A stretch of DNA of 64,000 bases from Cognatishimia activa (GTDB taxonomy: Bacteria > Pseudomonadota > Alphaproteobacteria > Rhodobacterales > Rhodobacteraceae): contig NZ_CP060010.1 of assembly GCF_017798205.1 (NCBI RefSeq), positions 496,001 to 560,000 of the forward strand, in the 5' to 3' direction. The position numbers and the translations under genes are program-made. This document shows positions 7,970 through 15,275 of this stretch, piece by piece. The notes under the pieces are model-generated. The model was not told where the DNA came from and searched no databases. It saw only the letters and a program-made list of their open reading frames with translations. How positions within the stretch are numbered: the stretch's first letter is position 1; the number at the start of each line of letters is the position of its first letter.

Positions 7970-9597
7970 TGCGACGGATCCGCTGTGCAATATATACCCG
8001 CAAGAGTTCGGAAGATGGTCTGGAGCAGGACTTTAACTCGCTGGATGCCCAGCGTGAGGCCTGTGAGGCCTATATCTTAAGCCAGAAACACGAGGGCTGG
8101 GAACTGCTGCCAAATCGCTATGACGATGGCGGCATATCGGGCGGCCATCTGGAGCGTCCGGCGCTTCAGCGCCTAATGCAGGCTGTGGACGAGAAACGCA
8201 TCGAACAGATTGTGGTCTACAAGATCGACAGACTGACACGTTCGCTGGCCGACTTTGCCAAGCTGGTTGACCGGCTAGACGCGGCAGAAACTTCCTTCGT
8301 ATCGGTCACCCAGAGCTTTAACACCGCCACCAGCATGGGGCGCCTGACATTGAACATGCTGCTCAGCTTTGCTCAGTTCGAACGCGAGGTCACGGCAGAA
8401 CGTATCCGGGACAAAATCGCCGCGTCCAAGAAGAAGGGTATGTGGATGGGTGGTAGTGTGCCAATGGGCTATCAGCCGGATGGCCGAACGTTGAAGATAG
8501 ATGAGACTGAAGCTGAAACGATCAGGACGCTATTTGGCCTCTATCTGAAACTTGGCACCCTGCGGGATGTAAAAGAACGGGCGGAGGAACTCGATCTCAA
8601 GTCCCGGAGCCGGCAACGAGCAGGCGGTCAAATGTCGGGTGGAACGCATTTCGACCGCGGTCAACTCCAGCATATTTTGAGCAACCCGATCTATGCCGGC
8701 CGCATCCGGCACAAGAAACTGGTCTATGAGGGACAGCACCCAGCCATCATTGATCCGGCGATTTGGGACAAAGTTCAGGATATGATGCAGAGTAGGGCAG
8801 CGGTGGCTCGCGGCTCCAGACAAAAGGCAATCAGATCCTTTCTGGCAGGTAAGCTCTTTGATGAAACCGGCGATCGTCTGACACCCAGCCACAGCCGAAA
8901 GAACGGAAAGAGACTTCGCTATTACATCTCTCGAAGGTTAGTCAAAGAACGCAGCCGGAAACATCCGGACGCCTGGCGGCTGCCCGCAGATCAGGTGGAG
9001 AGCTTGCTGGCTGAGCTTATTAAGCAACATCTGACCAGACCCGGTGCCGCAGCAATGCTGACTGCGGATTTGACGGCAGCCGAACTATCAGTCGTAACGG
9101 AAAAGCTTCAGGTTCAGTTTGGAGGAAAGGAACGGCTGGCTTTAATTGAGCGCGTTGATTTGCGACCGGGTTCCCTGACGGTACGGCTGGACGAGTCAAT
9201 GCTTGCTGAACGTCTTGGTAGCAAACCGGAGCAGATCAATCTGGTTGAGCTGACCATCGAAGCTCCCTTCCAGATGCGCAGGCGTGGCGTTGAGCTGAAA
9301 CTGCATCTGGGCGACGCGCCGGCAGCGATCGACAAAACGCTGGTGCAGAACATAGTGAAGGGGCGTAGCTGGTTGGCAATGATAATTGCGGGCAAAACCT
9401 TCTCAGAGATTGCCAATTCCGAAGGTGTCTCTAAGCGCCGTGTTCAGGATGTGACCAATCTGGCGCTGCTGGCGCCTGACGTTCTTGACCGCATCTCCAC
9501 CGGTGAACAACCTGATGGCCTCACCACAGACTATCTGATCAAGACTCGCTTCTCTGCGGTCTGGTCAGAACAGCGCGATCAAGTCGCGAGCCTCTGA
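7969..9597 (+). CDS. Large serine recombinase
   Basis: 542 residues. The N-terminal resolvase domain carries YTRKSSEDG with the nucleophile at about Ser13, then QREACEAYI, YDDGGISG, RPALQRLM and VYKIDRLTRSL. A long helix E follows (FAQFEREVTAERIRDKI), then a recombinase domain (GYQPDGRTLKIDE, ILSNPIYAGRIRHK) and a zinc-ribbon-less C-terminal region. This layout is that of large serine integrases and transposases. GGAG of DUF2924 lies 7 bases before the ATG. The upstream DUF3489-DUF2924 pair makes a three-gene cassette. It ends 180 bp before the attL of the neighbouring tRNA-Gln element but lies outside it, so it probably marks a separate mobile unit. Confidence 0.92.
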   Translation: MRRIRCAIYTRKSSEDGLEQDFNSLDAQREACEAYILSQKHEGWELLPNRYDDGGISGGHLERPALQRLMQAVDEKRIEQIVVYKIDRLTRSLADFAKLVDRLDAAETSFVSVTQSFNTATSMGRLTLNMLLSFAQFEREVTAERIRDKIAASKKKGMWMGGSVPMGYQPDGRTLKIDETEAETIRTLFGLYLKLGTLRDVKERAEELDLKSRSRQRAGGQMSGGTHFDRGQLQHILSNPIYAGRIRHKKLVYEGQHPAIIDPAIWDKVQDMMQSRAAVARGSRQKAIRSFLAGKLFDETGDRLTPSHSRKNGKRLRYYISRRLVKERSRKHPDAWRLPADQVESLLAELIKQHLTRPGAAAMLTADLTAAELSVVTEKLQVQFGGKERLALIERVDLRPGSLTVRLDESMLAERLGSKPEQINLVELTIEAPFQMRRRGVELKLHLGDAPAAIDKTLVQNIVKGRSWLAMIIAGKTFSEIANSEGVSKRRVQDVTNLALLAPDVLDRISTGEQPDGLTTDYLIKTRFSAVWSEQRDQVASL

Positions 9598-9775
9598 AAA
9601 CACACCCGAAATCTGCAAACTCGCACCGCAGGAGTCGCATACAGAGACTTGGGCCTGAAATATGCCCTTTTCATGCTCCGGCCCGCGTCTCTGCAGAAAA
9701 CCCTGTCTGACAATCGCCCGAAATCACGAGACATTCGCGCGGCAACTATACAGCGTATCAAAATAAGGAAGTGTT
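9598..9775. other. Flank between recombinase and attL
   Basis: No gene or repeat is recognisable. If the element at 9776-20288 inserted into tRNA-Gln as proposed, this is the sequence that originally lay directly downstream of the tRNA gene. Confidence 0.4.
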
Positions 9776-9793
9776 TGGCTGGGGTGGTAGGAT
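9776..9793 (+). repeat. attL core, copy of the tRNA-Gln 3-prime end
   Basis: TGGCTGGGGTGGTAGGAT, identical to the last 18 bases (with CCA) of the tRNA-Gln gene at 20271-20288 and in the same orientation. The match stops at the next base, so it is a duplicated att core and not a tRNA gene. Confidence 0.85.
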
Positions 9794-10087
9794 ACCTTGC
9801 TTCTCGATACCGTTCTTCGGCTTTCCTCCAGCACCTAGCAAACTGGGGCACTTTCGGGGGCATTTCCTAGGGAGCTAGCGACAGGGGCGCAGCGACATCC
9901 CAGCCATACCTTAGGAGGCCTCTCTGGCTCAGGTAGGAGAGCTGCCTCACCGGGTATCTGCACTGCCCTAGGAGGCCTCTCTGGCCCTCTCTGTGGCCGC
10001 TAGGGCTCTCTCTGGGGGGCTCTCCGAAGGCCTCTCACAGAGGCGCTATCTGTGGCTCCCTTCGTACGTGGGTATCCGCCCTCTCCT

Positions 10088-10111
10088 AATAGGTACCAGT
10101 AATGGGAGATA
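10088..10111 (+). repeat. 24-bp recurrent motif, copy in A1
   Basis: The motif begins AATAGGTACC and ends ATGGGAGATA. Exact copies lie at 17577-17600 (inverted), 18006-18029 and 20087-20110 (inverted), one per repeat arm. It contains the palindromes GGTACC and CCA-TTAC-TGG. Its constant place near the inner edge of A and beside the polymerase stop codon in B suggests a protein-binding or replication site. Confidence 0.75.
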
Positions 10112-10200
10112 GGGGAGAAGAAAGAAGAAGTGGGGAGGAAAAGAGCAAGCAGTCAATGGCGTTCTGGGACAGTCGCCTGCTCTGTTGGGGCTGCGCTATA

Positions 10201-10225
10201 AATAAGTACCCGTAATGCGAGATGG
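10201..10225 (+). repeat. 24-bp motif, degenerate fifth copy
   Basis: AATAAGTACCCGTAATGCGA followed by GATGG differs from the other four copies at a few positions. It lies 113 bp further into the long segment. Confidence 0.55.
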
Positions 10226-10300
10226 GGGGGTATGGCGAATGGTAGCGGTTGTGAGCAATGAGTCCACAACTGCACATTTCTGCCGTGAGGCGAATGACAG

Positions 10301-10525
10301 CTATGAACAGCAGGACTTACCTTCCTGTATCGGCGGGCATGGAACGGTGGCGTAGGAGCAATAAACACAGCAATCCCCGTCGAGTGGTTTCAGCACTGTG
10401 TTGCAGGACGTGCACTCGTAGAACCACTGACACGAATCTGTTGGCATCATTTCTTCGGCCACATGCCCGCATTCGGGACAGGTGAGAACAGATTGAAGAA
10501 CTACTTCGTTCGTTTGGGTCGCCAT
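10301..10525 (-). CDS. GDCCxxCSY Cys-rich protein of mer loci
   Basis: 74 residues from ATG 10525, overlapping the end of merF by 25 bp. It is very cysteine-rich: CPECGH, CTSC, then GDCCVYCSY and CPPIQ, ending SCC. This GDCC-CSYG pattern is that of small proteins found next to mercury transport genes; presumed to bind Hg(II) or a similar soft metal in the cytoplasm, though the role is not established. It is the last gene before the repeat A1; about 165 bp of apparently non-coding DNA follows, and no mercuric reductase gene. Confidence 0.8.
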   Translation of the reverse strand: MATQTNEVVLQSVLTCPECGHVAEEMMPTDSCQWFYECTSCNTVLKPLDGDCCVYCSYATVPCPPIQEGKSCCS

Positions 10526-10710
10526 AGCGCGTATCCTGTAAGAATGAGAAAACCTGCGAGAAAAGGTAGCAACACGCCGTCACGATACACGTAATCAAGC
10601 ATTCCACTGATCCCTAGCAGAGAGAATAACCACGGCAAGAAAGGTGTTAGGCAACAGACAGCTGCCAATCCTGTGCCGCCAAGACTTATGGGAAGCAGCC
10701 AGCTATTCAT
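10501..10710 (-). CDS. merF: MerF-type mercuric ion transporter
   Basis: 69 residues from ATG 10710, overlapping the merT stop by four bases. It has two predicted membrane helices with the vicinal cysteine motif AAVCCLTPFLPWLF in the first helix. A second helix (LLPFLAGFLILTGYALW) and a basic tail RPKRTK complete the small MerF architecture. It would move Hg(II) across the inner membrane together with MerT. The usual second Cys pair of MerF near the C-terminus is not seen, which is a deviation. Confidence 0.8.
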   Translation of the reverse strand: MNSWLLPISLGGTGLAAVCCLTPFLPWLFSLLGISGMLDYVYRDGVLLPFLAGFLILTGYALWRPKRTK

Positions 10711-11090
10711 CCGTGACGCCTGAACAAAGCAAACATGGTGCGTGCCGCGTCTTCCTCCCACAAAGGAGAGCTCGCTGTTAGAAGGAAAGTAATTGTCGCA
10801 AAGCAGAGAATTGCGACTGTTGAACGGATGCGGCTTACACATGACCAACGCTTCCATAGCCGTATCCATCCCCAGGTGATGACAAGGCCTACGACCACGA
10901 TAATTTCGATGCGATAAGCGACAAAGGGGCCCAGCAATAAAAGCCAAGAGCCTCCTAATCCAATAATTGATAGACCAATAGGCAATACGCAGCACGATGC
11001 GCTAAGCAAAGCAAGCAGGCCGGCGCCACCGATCAACAATCGGTTCGGCCCGTTGGCATCATTTTTATGTGTTTCGGTGTTAGACATCAT
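10707..11090 (-). CDS. merT: MerT-type mercuric ion transporter
   Basis: 127 residues from ATG 11090 (ATG 11087 also possible). Helix 1 carries the Hg-binding pair in LLSASCCVLPIGLSIIGLGGSW. Two more helices follow (IIVVVGLVITWGW and ILCFATITFLLTAS). It sits behind a MerR-type promoter whose -10 hexamer ends 8 bp before the ATG, so the transcript would be leaderless or nearly so, matching the lack of a ribosome site. It forms an operon with merF and the GDCC protein. No periplasmic MerP or MerA reductase gene is visible. Confidence 0.87.
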   Translation of the reverse strand: MMSNTETHKNDANGPNRLLIGGAGLLALLSASCCVLPIGLSIIGLGGSWLLLLGPFVAYRIEIIVVVGLVITWGWIRLWKRWSCVSRIRSTVAILCFATITFLLTASSPLWEEDAARTMFALFRRHG

Positions 11091-11097
11091 GCCAGAG

Positions 11098-11128
11098 AAT
11101 ATGCATCCTGTAGTAACTACAGAAGCAA
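11098..11128 (-). promoter_or_regulatory. MerR-type promoter and operator
   Basis: On the minus strand a -35 TTGCTT (11128-11123) and -10 CATATT (11103-11098) are 19 bp apart, the long spacing that MerR activators correct. The spacer holds a perfect palindrome, CTGTAGTTACTACAG (11108-11122). It drives merT and lies just upstream of divergent merR. Confidence 0.85.
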
Positions 11129-11143
11129 GTGGAGTCTGATCAC

Positions 11144-11533
11144 ATGATTGCGATTGGCGAAGCATCCCGCCTTAGCGGCGTTTCGATTGAGACCATCCGC
11201 TACTACGAGCGCGAGGGTATCATAGCGAGAGCCGAGCGTTCCGCGTCCGGACGACGAGCCTATTCAGACACTGAAATATTCGAGCTTCGGTTCATAAAAC
11301 GTTGTCGCGATTTGGGCTTCTCATTGCCAGACGCAGTTGCGCTCCGCGATTTGGCCGATGCGCCGAACAACTCGTGCGAGACCGTAGAGAGGCTTGGGCG
11401 AGCACACCTTACGGAGGTTCGGTCGAAATTGAGGGAGCTACGGCAACTTGAGAAAGCTTTGTCTGAACTGGTTTCAAACTGTGCTAATGGCAATAATGAC
11501 TGTCCAATGCTGGACGCACTAAGAGCAAGTTGA
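11144..11533 (+). CDS. merR: MerR mercury-responsive regulator
   Basis: 129 residues from ATG 11144 (a GTG five codons upstream is less likely). The N-terminal winged helix is IGEASRLSGVSIETIRYYEREGI, followed by the dimerisation helix. Hg(II)-binding cysteines are where expected: one in NSCETV (about 79) and the pair in CANGNNDCPMLDAL (about 113-120). It activates the divergent merT operon by DNA distortion at the 19-bp-spaced promoter. All three metal ligands are present, so the sensor looks functional even though no reductase gene is linked. Confidence 0.93.
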   Translation: MIAIGEASRLSGVSIETIRYYEREGIIARAERSASGRRAYSDTEIFELRFIKRCRDLGFSLPDAVALRDLADAPNNSCETVERLGRAHLTEVRSKLRELRQLEKALSELVSNCANGNNDCPMLDALRAS

Positions 11534-11650
11534 CGGAAAGCTAAAATCGTTAGCACAGAAGGCTTCGTCCGCAAAGCAGACATCAACAAAAAAACCGAGA
11601 AGATCCCCTTCCCGAGCTTTCACCCGCTCTGTAAAAAACCGAGCAACTTC

Positions 11651-11695
11651 AAGCATCTGAATAAAGAGAACTCTTAGAGGAGATATTCAGATGTT
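11651..11695 (+). promoter_or_regulatory. Conserved hairpin element, copy 2, enclosing a start codon
   Basis: Arms CATCTGAATA (11654-11663) and TATTCAGATG (11684-11693) pair perfectly around an inner AAGAG/CTCTT stem. Upstream conservation with copy 1 (5607-5664) includes AACCGAGCAA. GAGGAG in the loop is a good ribosome site for the ATG at 11691, which is itself paired, so translation of the next gene could be switched by folding. Confidence 0.5.
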
Positions 11696-11921
11696 CAGCT
11701 CTTTCACGCTGTGGTGCGTGTTGGGGGTCAGCTTGCGGCTGGCCCTTTTTCTTTTCCTACGATGGAAGTGGGACGTGAGGCCGATAATACCCAACGGCCT
11801 GTCCTACTGCATTGTCCTGCTGGCCGTGATGCCTTCGTGGATGCAGCCAGTGCCTCTCCCGCTACCGATGTCTCTGGCACTCGGCTTCGTCCTCCCGGAC
11901 CTCTTGCTGGCGAGATCATGA
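11691..11921 (+). CDS. Small membrane protein of unknown function
   Basis: 76 residues with ATG inside the hairpin element and GGAG 8 bases upstream. Two hydrophobic segments (about 5-24 LWCVLGVSLRLALFLFLRW and about 37-72) flank a charged loop, so it probably spans the membrane twice. The stop lies one base before the ATG of the next gene, and the integrase follows, suggesting one transcript. A G+C hairpin plus T-run (11725-11753) falls inside the frame and could be an attenuator. I know no family for it. Confidence 0.55.
   Translation: MFSSFTLWCVLGVSLRLALFLFLRWKWDVRPIIPNGLSYCIVLLAVMPSWMQPVPLPLPMSLALGFVLPDLLLARS
11725..11755 (+). terminator. Terminator-like hairpin inside the small membrane ORF
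   Basis: GGGTCAGC, loop TTGCG, GCTGGCCC, then TTTTTCTTTT. It has the form of an intrinsic terminator but lies within the 11691-11921 frame; either an attenuator after the start-codon hairpin or coincidence. Confidence 0.4.
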
Positions 11922-11922
11922 C

Positions 11923-12126
11923 ATGGACCTCCATCCCGGAGACCATGTGGTCATCAGGGCCTTCGACGACATCCCAGAACACCTCTTCCTCGTGGATGAG
12001 GTCTATGACGATTGCGTTGGTGGCTACTCTTTAACTGGCCCGCTCGAAGGTGAGTACGGCGAGCCAGACTTCGACATGATCTTGCGAAAGATCACTTCCC
12101 GCATTTTTAAACCGAAAGGAACCTGA
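11923..12126 (+). CDS. Small acidic integrase-associated protein
   Basis: 67 residues from ATG 11923, one base after the previous stop and three bases before the integrase start. It is acidic and soluble: a beta-rich start (HPGDHVVIRAFDDIPEHLFLVDEVYDD) written in two parts as HPGDHVVIRAF and HLFLVDEVYDD, then LTGPLEGEYGEPDFDMIL. I recall similar small proteins beside tyrosine integrases in Rhodobacterales, but no function is known. A role in excision or integrase control is inference from position. Confidence 0.6.
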   Translation: MDLHPGDHVVIRAFDDIPEHLFLVDEVYDDCVGGYSLTGPLEGEYGEPDFDMILRKITSRIFKPKGT

Positions 12127-12129
12127 CAG

Positions 12130-13388
12130 ATGTCAGCACAGATCCGCTATGCCTATCTGAAAGGTCAGACTTGGCTCTATCGCCGCAACTACCCAAAGGA
12201 TGTTGCTGCCCTCCTGGGCCAGAAGGCCCTCAAACAATCCCTGAAGACCGGAGACCTCAAGCTTGCTCGGAAAAGGGCGGCAGAGGTCAACACCCAGTAC
12301 GAGAAGACTGTCGAGGAGGCCCTCTCTGGCGCTCTCTTGCTGCCTTCCTCCTCTGGATGGTCCCGCCACTCGGAAGAGGCTCTCGCTCGTCTACGTGACA
12401 GTCTGCAGCACTCTGAGCAAGCCGGCTTCGTGAAGAAGATCGCAAAGGACACGACTGTGGAGAGTGCCTCTCGCCGTTATTTGCACCGACGTATCCGCGA
12501 ACTCCGGCCCGGTGGCTTTAAGAGTGTTCGTTACTCCGTGGAGCTCTTTGCCTCCAACCACGGAGAGAAGAAGCTCTCGGAACTGATGAAGGAGGACGGG
12601 AAGGAGTTCCTGTCCCTCATCTCGAAGCTCAGTGCCAACATCGGGAAGTCCCAGACAACGCGGGGCCTCTCGCTCGATGCAGCAGTCACGTGGTCGATGG
12701 GTCGAAGAGATCACATCACGGGCGCACCCAGAGACGTATCTGGGCACAGGTGAACCAGTGGCTCACGTGGTGTGTCTATGAGGACTTACTGGAGGCCAAT
12801 CCCTTTGCGCATGTTCGCTTCGAAGCCAAGATCCGTCCTCAGCCCTATGCTGTGCCAACGGATGACGAGGTGAAGAAGCTCCTTGGTGCGAGAGAGCATA
12901 TCATTGCTGATGTGATGAAGCTCTGTCTCTTCTCTGGGATGCGAGCGGGTGAAGCAGCAGGGCTCCTAGCGGAGGACATCGTGGACAAGGGCCCAGCAGG
13001 GCTCTTCTTCCATCTTCGTCCCAACCACCTGCGTCTTCTAAAGACCGAGGCGGCAGAACGGTGGGTTCCGGTGCATCCTGAGCTACTGGCATTGTTGAAA
13101 AATACACAAGGACCGCTCTTTCCGGACCTCACGGTGAACGACATCACCAAGCGCTTTGCTTTACTTCGGAAAAGGCTGAAGATCGAGAGACCTGGTCTGG
13201 TGTTCCACAGCGCCCGCAAGTGGTTCATAACTCAGTGCGAAAGAACTGGAGCTCCAGAGCACTTCACTGCCAGTATTGTAGGACACTCAGCGGCTCGTTC
13301 TGAGAACGGGATCACCTACTCGCTCTACTCAGCAGGCATCTCGGATCAGCAGAAGCGCGACTTAGTGGACAGGGTCGCTGCACCATGA
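12130..13388 (+). pseudogene. Tyrosine site-specific integrase, interrupted by one frameshift
   Basis: Two frames join into one integrase. 12130-12753 gives the DUF6538-like N-terminal arm-binding domain (YLKGQTWLYRRNYPKDVAALLG) and the start of the core-binding domain. A second frame, open from 12690 to 13388, resumes at about 12721 (RTQRRIWAQVNQWLTW) and carries all catalytic residues: Arg in FSGMRAGEAAGL, His-x-x-Arg in FHSARKWF, the second His in VGHSAARSE and Tyr in YSLYSAGIS. One missing base in the GGGCGC at about 12720 would explain it. It may be a true pseudogene, programmed frameshifting or a sequencing error. It is the natural recombinase for the tRNA-Gln att sites. Confidence 0.82.
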
Positions 13389-13558
13389 TCCCTGATATCG
13401 AAGCCTTCGAGGAACGCGCTGCCATTGCTGAGTACGATGGCGGGCTTACCAGAAAGCGCGCTGAGGATGTCGCGGCTCAGGGACAGGGCTTTCCAACACG
13501 GCAGGACTACTGGGCTTGGCTGGCAGAGTATGTGCTCAACGAGAGGCTACCACCGTGA
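13385..13558 (+). CDS. 57-residue integrase-linked protein
   Basis: Starts with an ATG overlapping the integrase stop (ATGA) and ends TGA at 13556-13558. It reads MIPDIEAFEERAAIAEYDGG at the N-terminus, then LTRKRAEDVAAQGQG, and ends WAWLAEYVLNERLPP. The composition and the EERAAIAEYDGG and RAEDVAA segments match a small family I remember next to integrases and in plasmids of Rhodobacterales. The function is unknown. Translational coupling suggests it is made with the integrase. Confidence 0.75.
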   Translation: MIPDIEAFEERAAIAEYDGGLTRKRAEDVAAQGQGFPTRQDYWAWLAEYVLNERLPP

Positions 13559-13567
13559 TCACATCTC

Positions 13568-13609
13568 CGTCCGGGCGAAAGCTCGGGCGGGGACCTTCTC
13601 TGTTTTTTT
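13568..13609 (+). terminator. Possible terminator after the integrase genes
   Basis: A 9-bp stem CGTCCGGGC/GCTCGGGCG with two G-T pairs closes a GAAA tetraloop, followed after 13 bases by seven T. The gap before the T-run makes it weaker than usual. Confidence 0.45.
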
Positions 13610-13630
13610 GTCGATAACGTGGCTACCAGA

Positions 13631-14950
13631 TTAAAAGTGAGTGTCCCAACGTGGATGCTTCTCATCGATGATCAGAGCATGGCTATGTGTGCGTTGTCCT
13701 TTAAGGTGTGGATGGTCGATTGGCAGATTTTTGTGCGTATGTTGGAAAACCGATGGATCTCCTGATGGCCAAACTAATAGAGCAACAGTTATGCCGCAGA
13801 TCGCAATAATCGCGAGACCCACCAATGCGACAACGCTGCCATGTTGAGTAACTAGCCAGCCTGATAGTGGATAAGTCAGTAGCCAACATGCATGGCTCAG
13901 AGCGAATTGTGCTGCGAAAATTGCGGGTCGATCAGTAGAGTGCGCGGATCTCTTGAGCAAGCGCCCAGATGGCGTGAGTACCGCTGAGTAACCAATACCT
14001 GCTGAAGCCCATGCAACCAACAAGGCCACCCAAGTTAGTCCGAAAAGCGAAACCTCCAATGCGAGACAAAGGAGAGTTAAAACCATCACCGTTGCCCCAC
14101 CGATCATAACTGCCCTATCGGAGAAGCGGTCAAGAAGGCGAGGGAGCGAGAATGCTGAAATAATCGATCCGGTACCGAAGGCGAACATTGTCCAGGCCAA
14201 GGCGCTCTCGGAAAGCTCGAGCGAACCTCGAACCAGCACCACAGAATTCACCAGTACCATGGCTCCAACTGCTGCAGCAGCGAGATTCAGAGCAAGCAGC
14301 CCGCGCAGCCTAGGTGTAGCCAAATAGATACGGATGCCGCGTGTCGTGCGGTCGTAGATGCCACGAGGCTCGGATGACTTCGGGCTTGGCAGCATCACCG
14401 AAACCACCAGCAGTGCCGAGGCTGCAAATCCGACAACCGTGCCTAGAAAAAGTGAATTGTAGCTCATCACCGCCAGCAGCAGCGCAGCCAGTGTCGGACT
14501 GACGATGTTTTCGAAGTCGTAAGCCAGGCGCGAGAGTGACAGCGCGCGGGTGTAGCGGCCTTCTTCCGGCAGCACGTCCGGGATAGTCGCCTGGAAGGTC
14601 GGCGTGAATCCTGCCGAGGCCGATTGCAGCAGGAAGATTAGCACGTAGACCTGCCAGACCTCAGTGACGAAGGGCAAACAAAGCGCAGCGCACACGCGTA
14701 CCAAATCGAGACCAACAAGCAGCGCCCGGCGGTTCACCCGATCGGCGAAGGCCCCCGCGATTGGCGCGATTCCGACATAGGCCACCATCTTGATGGTGAA
14801 GACCGTGCCCAGCACCATTGCCGCTCCGTCGCCCGCGAGGTCGTAGGCCAGCAGCCCGAGTGCCACCGTCGCGAGCCCGGTGCCCAGCAGAGCCACGACC
14901 TGTGCGAGGAATAAGTGACGGTAGGTGCGGTCGGCGAGGATTTCCAGCAT
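13631..14950 (-). CDS. MFS metal exporter, NreB/NrsD-like, His-rich tail
   Basis: 439 residues from ATG 14950. It is a 12-helix major facilitator, with the A-motif loop GAFADRVNRRALL after helix 2. The C-terminus is a histidine-rich cytoplasmic tail (HTHKNLPIDHPHLKGQRTHS), the hallmark of nickel/cobalt exporters of the NreB/NrsD group. It follows a metal-sensing repressor gene whose stop is 9 bp upstream. It probably pumps Ni(II) or Co(II) out of the cytoplasm. Metal identity is inference from the tail and regulator type. Confidence 0.82.
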   Translation of the reverse strand: MLEILADRTYRHLFLAQVVALLGTGLATVALGLLAYDLAGDGAAMVLGTVFTIKMVAYVGIAPIAGAFADRVNRRALLVGLDLVRVCAALCLPFVTEVWQVYVLIFLLQSASAGFTPTFQATIPDVLPEEGRYTRALSLSRLAYDFENIVSPTLAALLLAVMSYNSLFLGTVVGFAASALLVVSVMLPSPKSSEPRGIYDRTTRGIRIYLATPRLRGLLALNLAAAAVGAMVLVNSVVLVRGSLELSESALAWTMFAFGTGSIISAFSLPRLLDRFSDRAVMIGGATVMVLTLLCLALEVSLFGLTWVALLVAWASAGIGYSAVLTPSGRLLKRSAHSTDRPAIFAAQFALSHACWLLTYPLSGWLVTQHGSVVALVGLAIIAICGITVALLVWPSGDPSVFQHTHKNLPIDHPHLKGQRTHSHALIIDEKHPRWDTHF

Positions 14951-14958
14951 CGAGGATC

Positions 14959-15219
14959 TCAAAGGTAGCGGGCGATGACCTTCAGCTCATCGCGGTCCGC
15001 AGAGGATTGGTCTTCGTCCAGGCAGTGATCCATATGGTCGTGGATCAGGGCCCGCTTGGCATTGACGACAGCCTTTTCAACCGCTTGCAGCTGCTGAGCG
15101 ATATCGAGACAGGGTTTGCCGTCTTCGATCATCGCGATCACCGACCGCAAATGACCGTCAGCGCGTTTCAGCCGGGCAATCAGAGCAGGATGGCTTGCAT
15201 GGACATGGGGTTTTGTCAT
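14959..15219 (-). CDS. CsoR/RcnR-family metal-responsive repressor
   Basis: 86 residues, all-helical. It has His residues at the N-terminus (KPHVHASHP), Cys in DGKPCLDIAQQL (about 37) and His in ALIHDHMDHC (about 60-66), the ligand set of Ni/Co sensors RcnR and DmeR, not the Cys-His-Cys set of CsoR. It would release DNA when metal binds. A G/C-tract operator lies just upstream at 15230-15248, between this gene and the divergent His-rich protein, so both directions are probably controlled. Confidence 0.9.
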   Translation of the reverse strand: MTKPHVHASHPALIARLKRADGHLRSVIAMIEDGKPCLDIAQQLQAVEKAVVNAKRALIHDHMDHCLDEDQSSADRDELKVIARYL

Positions 15220-15229
15220 AGAACAATGA

Positions 15230-15248
15230 TATCCCCCCTAGGGGGATA
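15230..15248. promoter_or_regulatory. RcnR/DmeR-type operator
   Basis: TATCCCCCCTAGGGGGATA: perfect 8-bp arms TATCCCCC and GGGGGATA around CTA. Palindromes of G/C tracts flanked by AT bases are what RcnR-family repressors bind. It lies 10 bp upstream of the repressor start and 28 bp before the divergent gene. Confidence 0.82.
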
Positions 15249-15275
15249 GAGCAAGACGGTCTCAGGAGAGGCCGC

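Larger units (their letters stand above)
9776..10136 (+). repeat. Inverted repeat A1 (left end of the long segment)
   Basis: The first 147 bp (9776-9922) match the reverse complement of 17699-17845 essentially base for base. The rest is alignable but diverged, with about 60 extra bases here lying between direct copies of AGGAGGCCTCTCTGGC (about 9912 and 9971), which A2 has lost or never gained. It holds GCACCTAGCAAAC (9831-9843) and a GGGGCA direct repeat (9845-9865) that recur in B, and the 24-bp motif at 10088. Confidence 0.88.

Noticed and set aside
9776-9793. A tRNA gene fragment taken as a second tRNA
   Set aside because: Only the last 18 bases match; there is no anticodon arm, so it is an att core.
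9579-9870. Short frames across repeat A1 and its copies near 17.8 kb
   Set aside because: They read through the att core and repeats in either direction and appear only because the repeat is open; no starts with ribosome sites.
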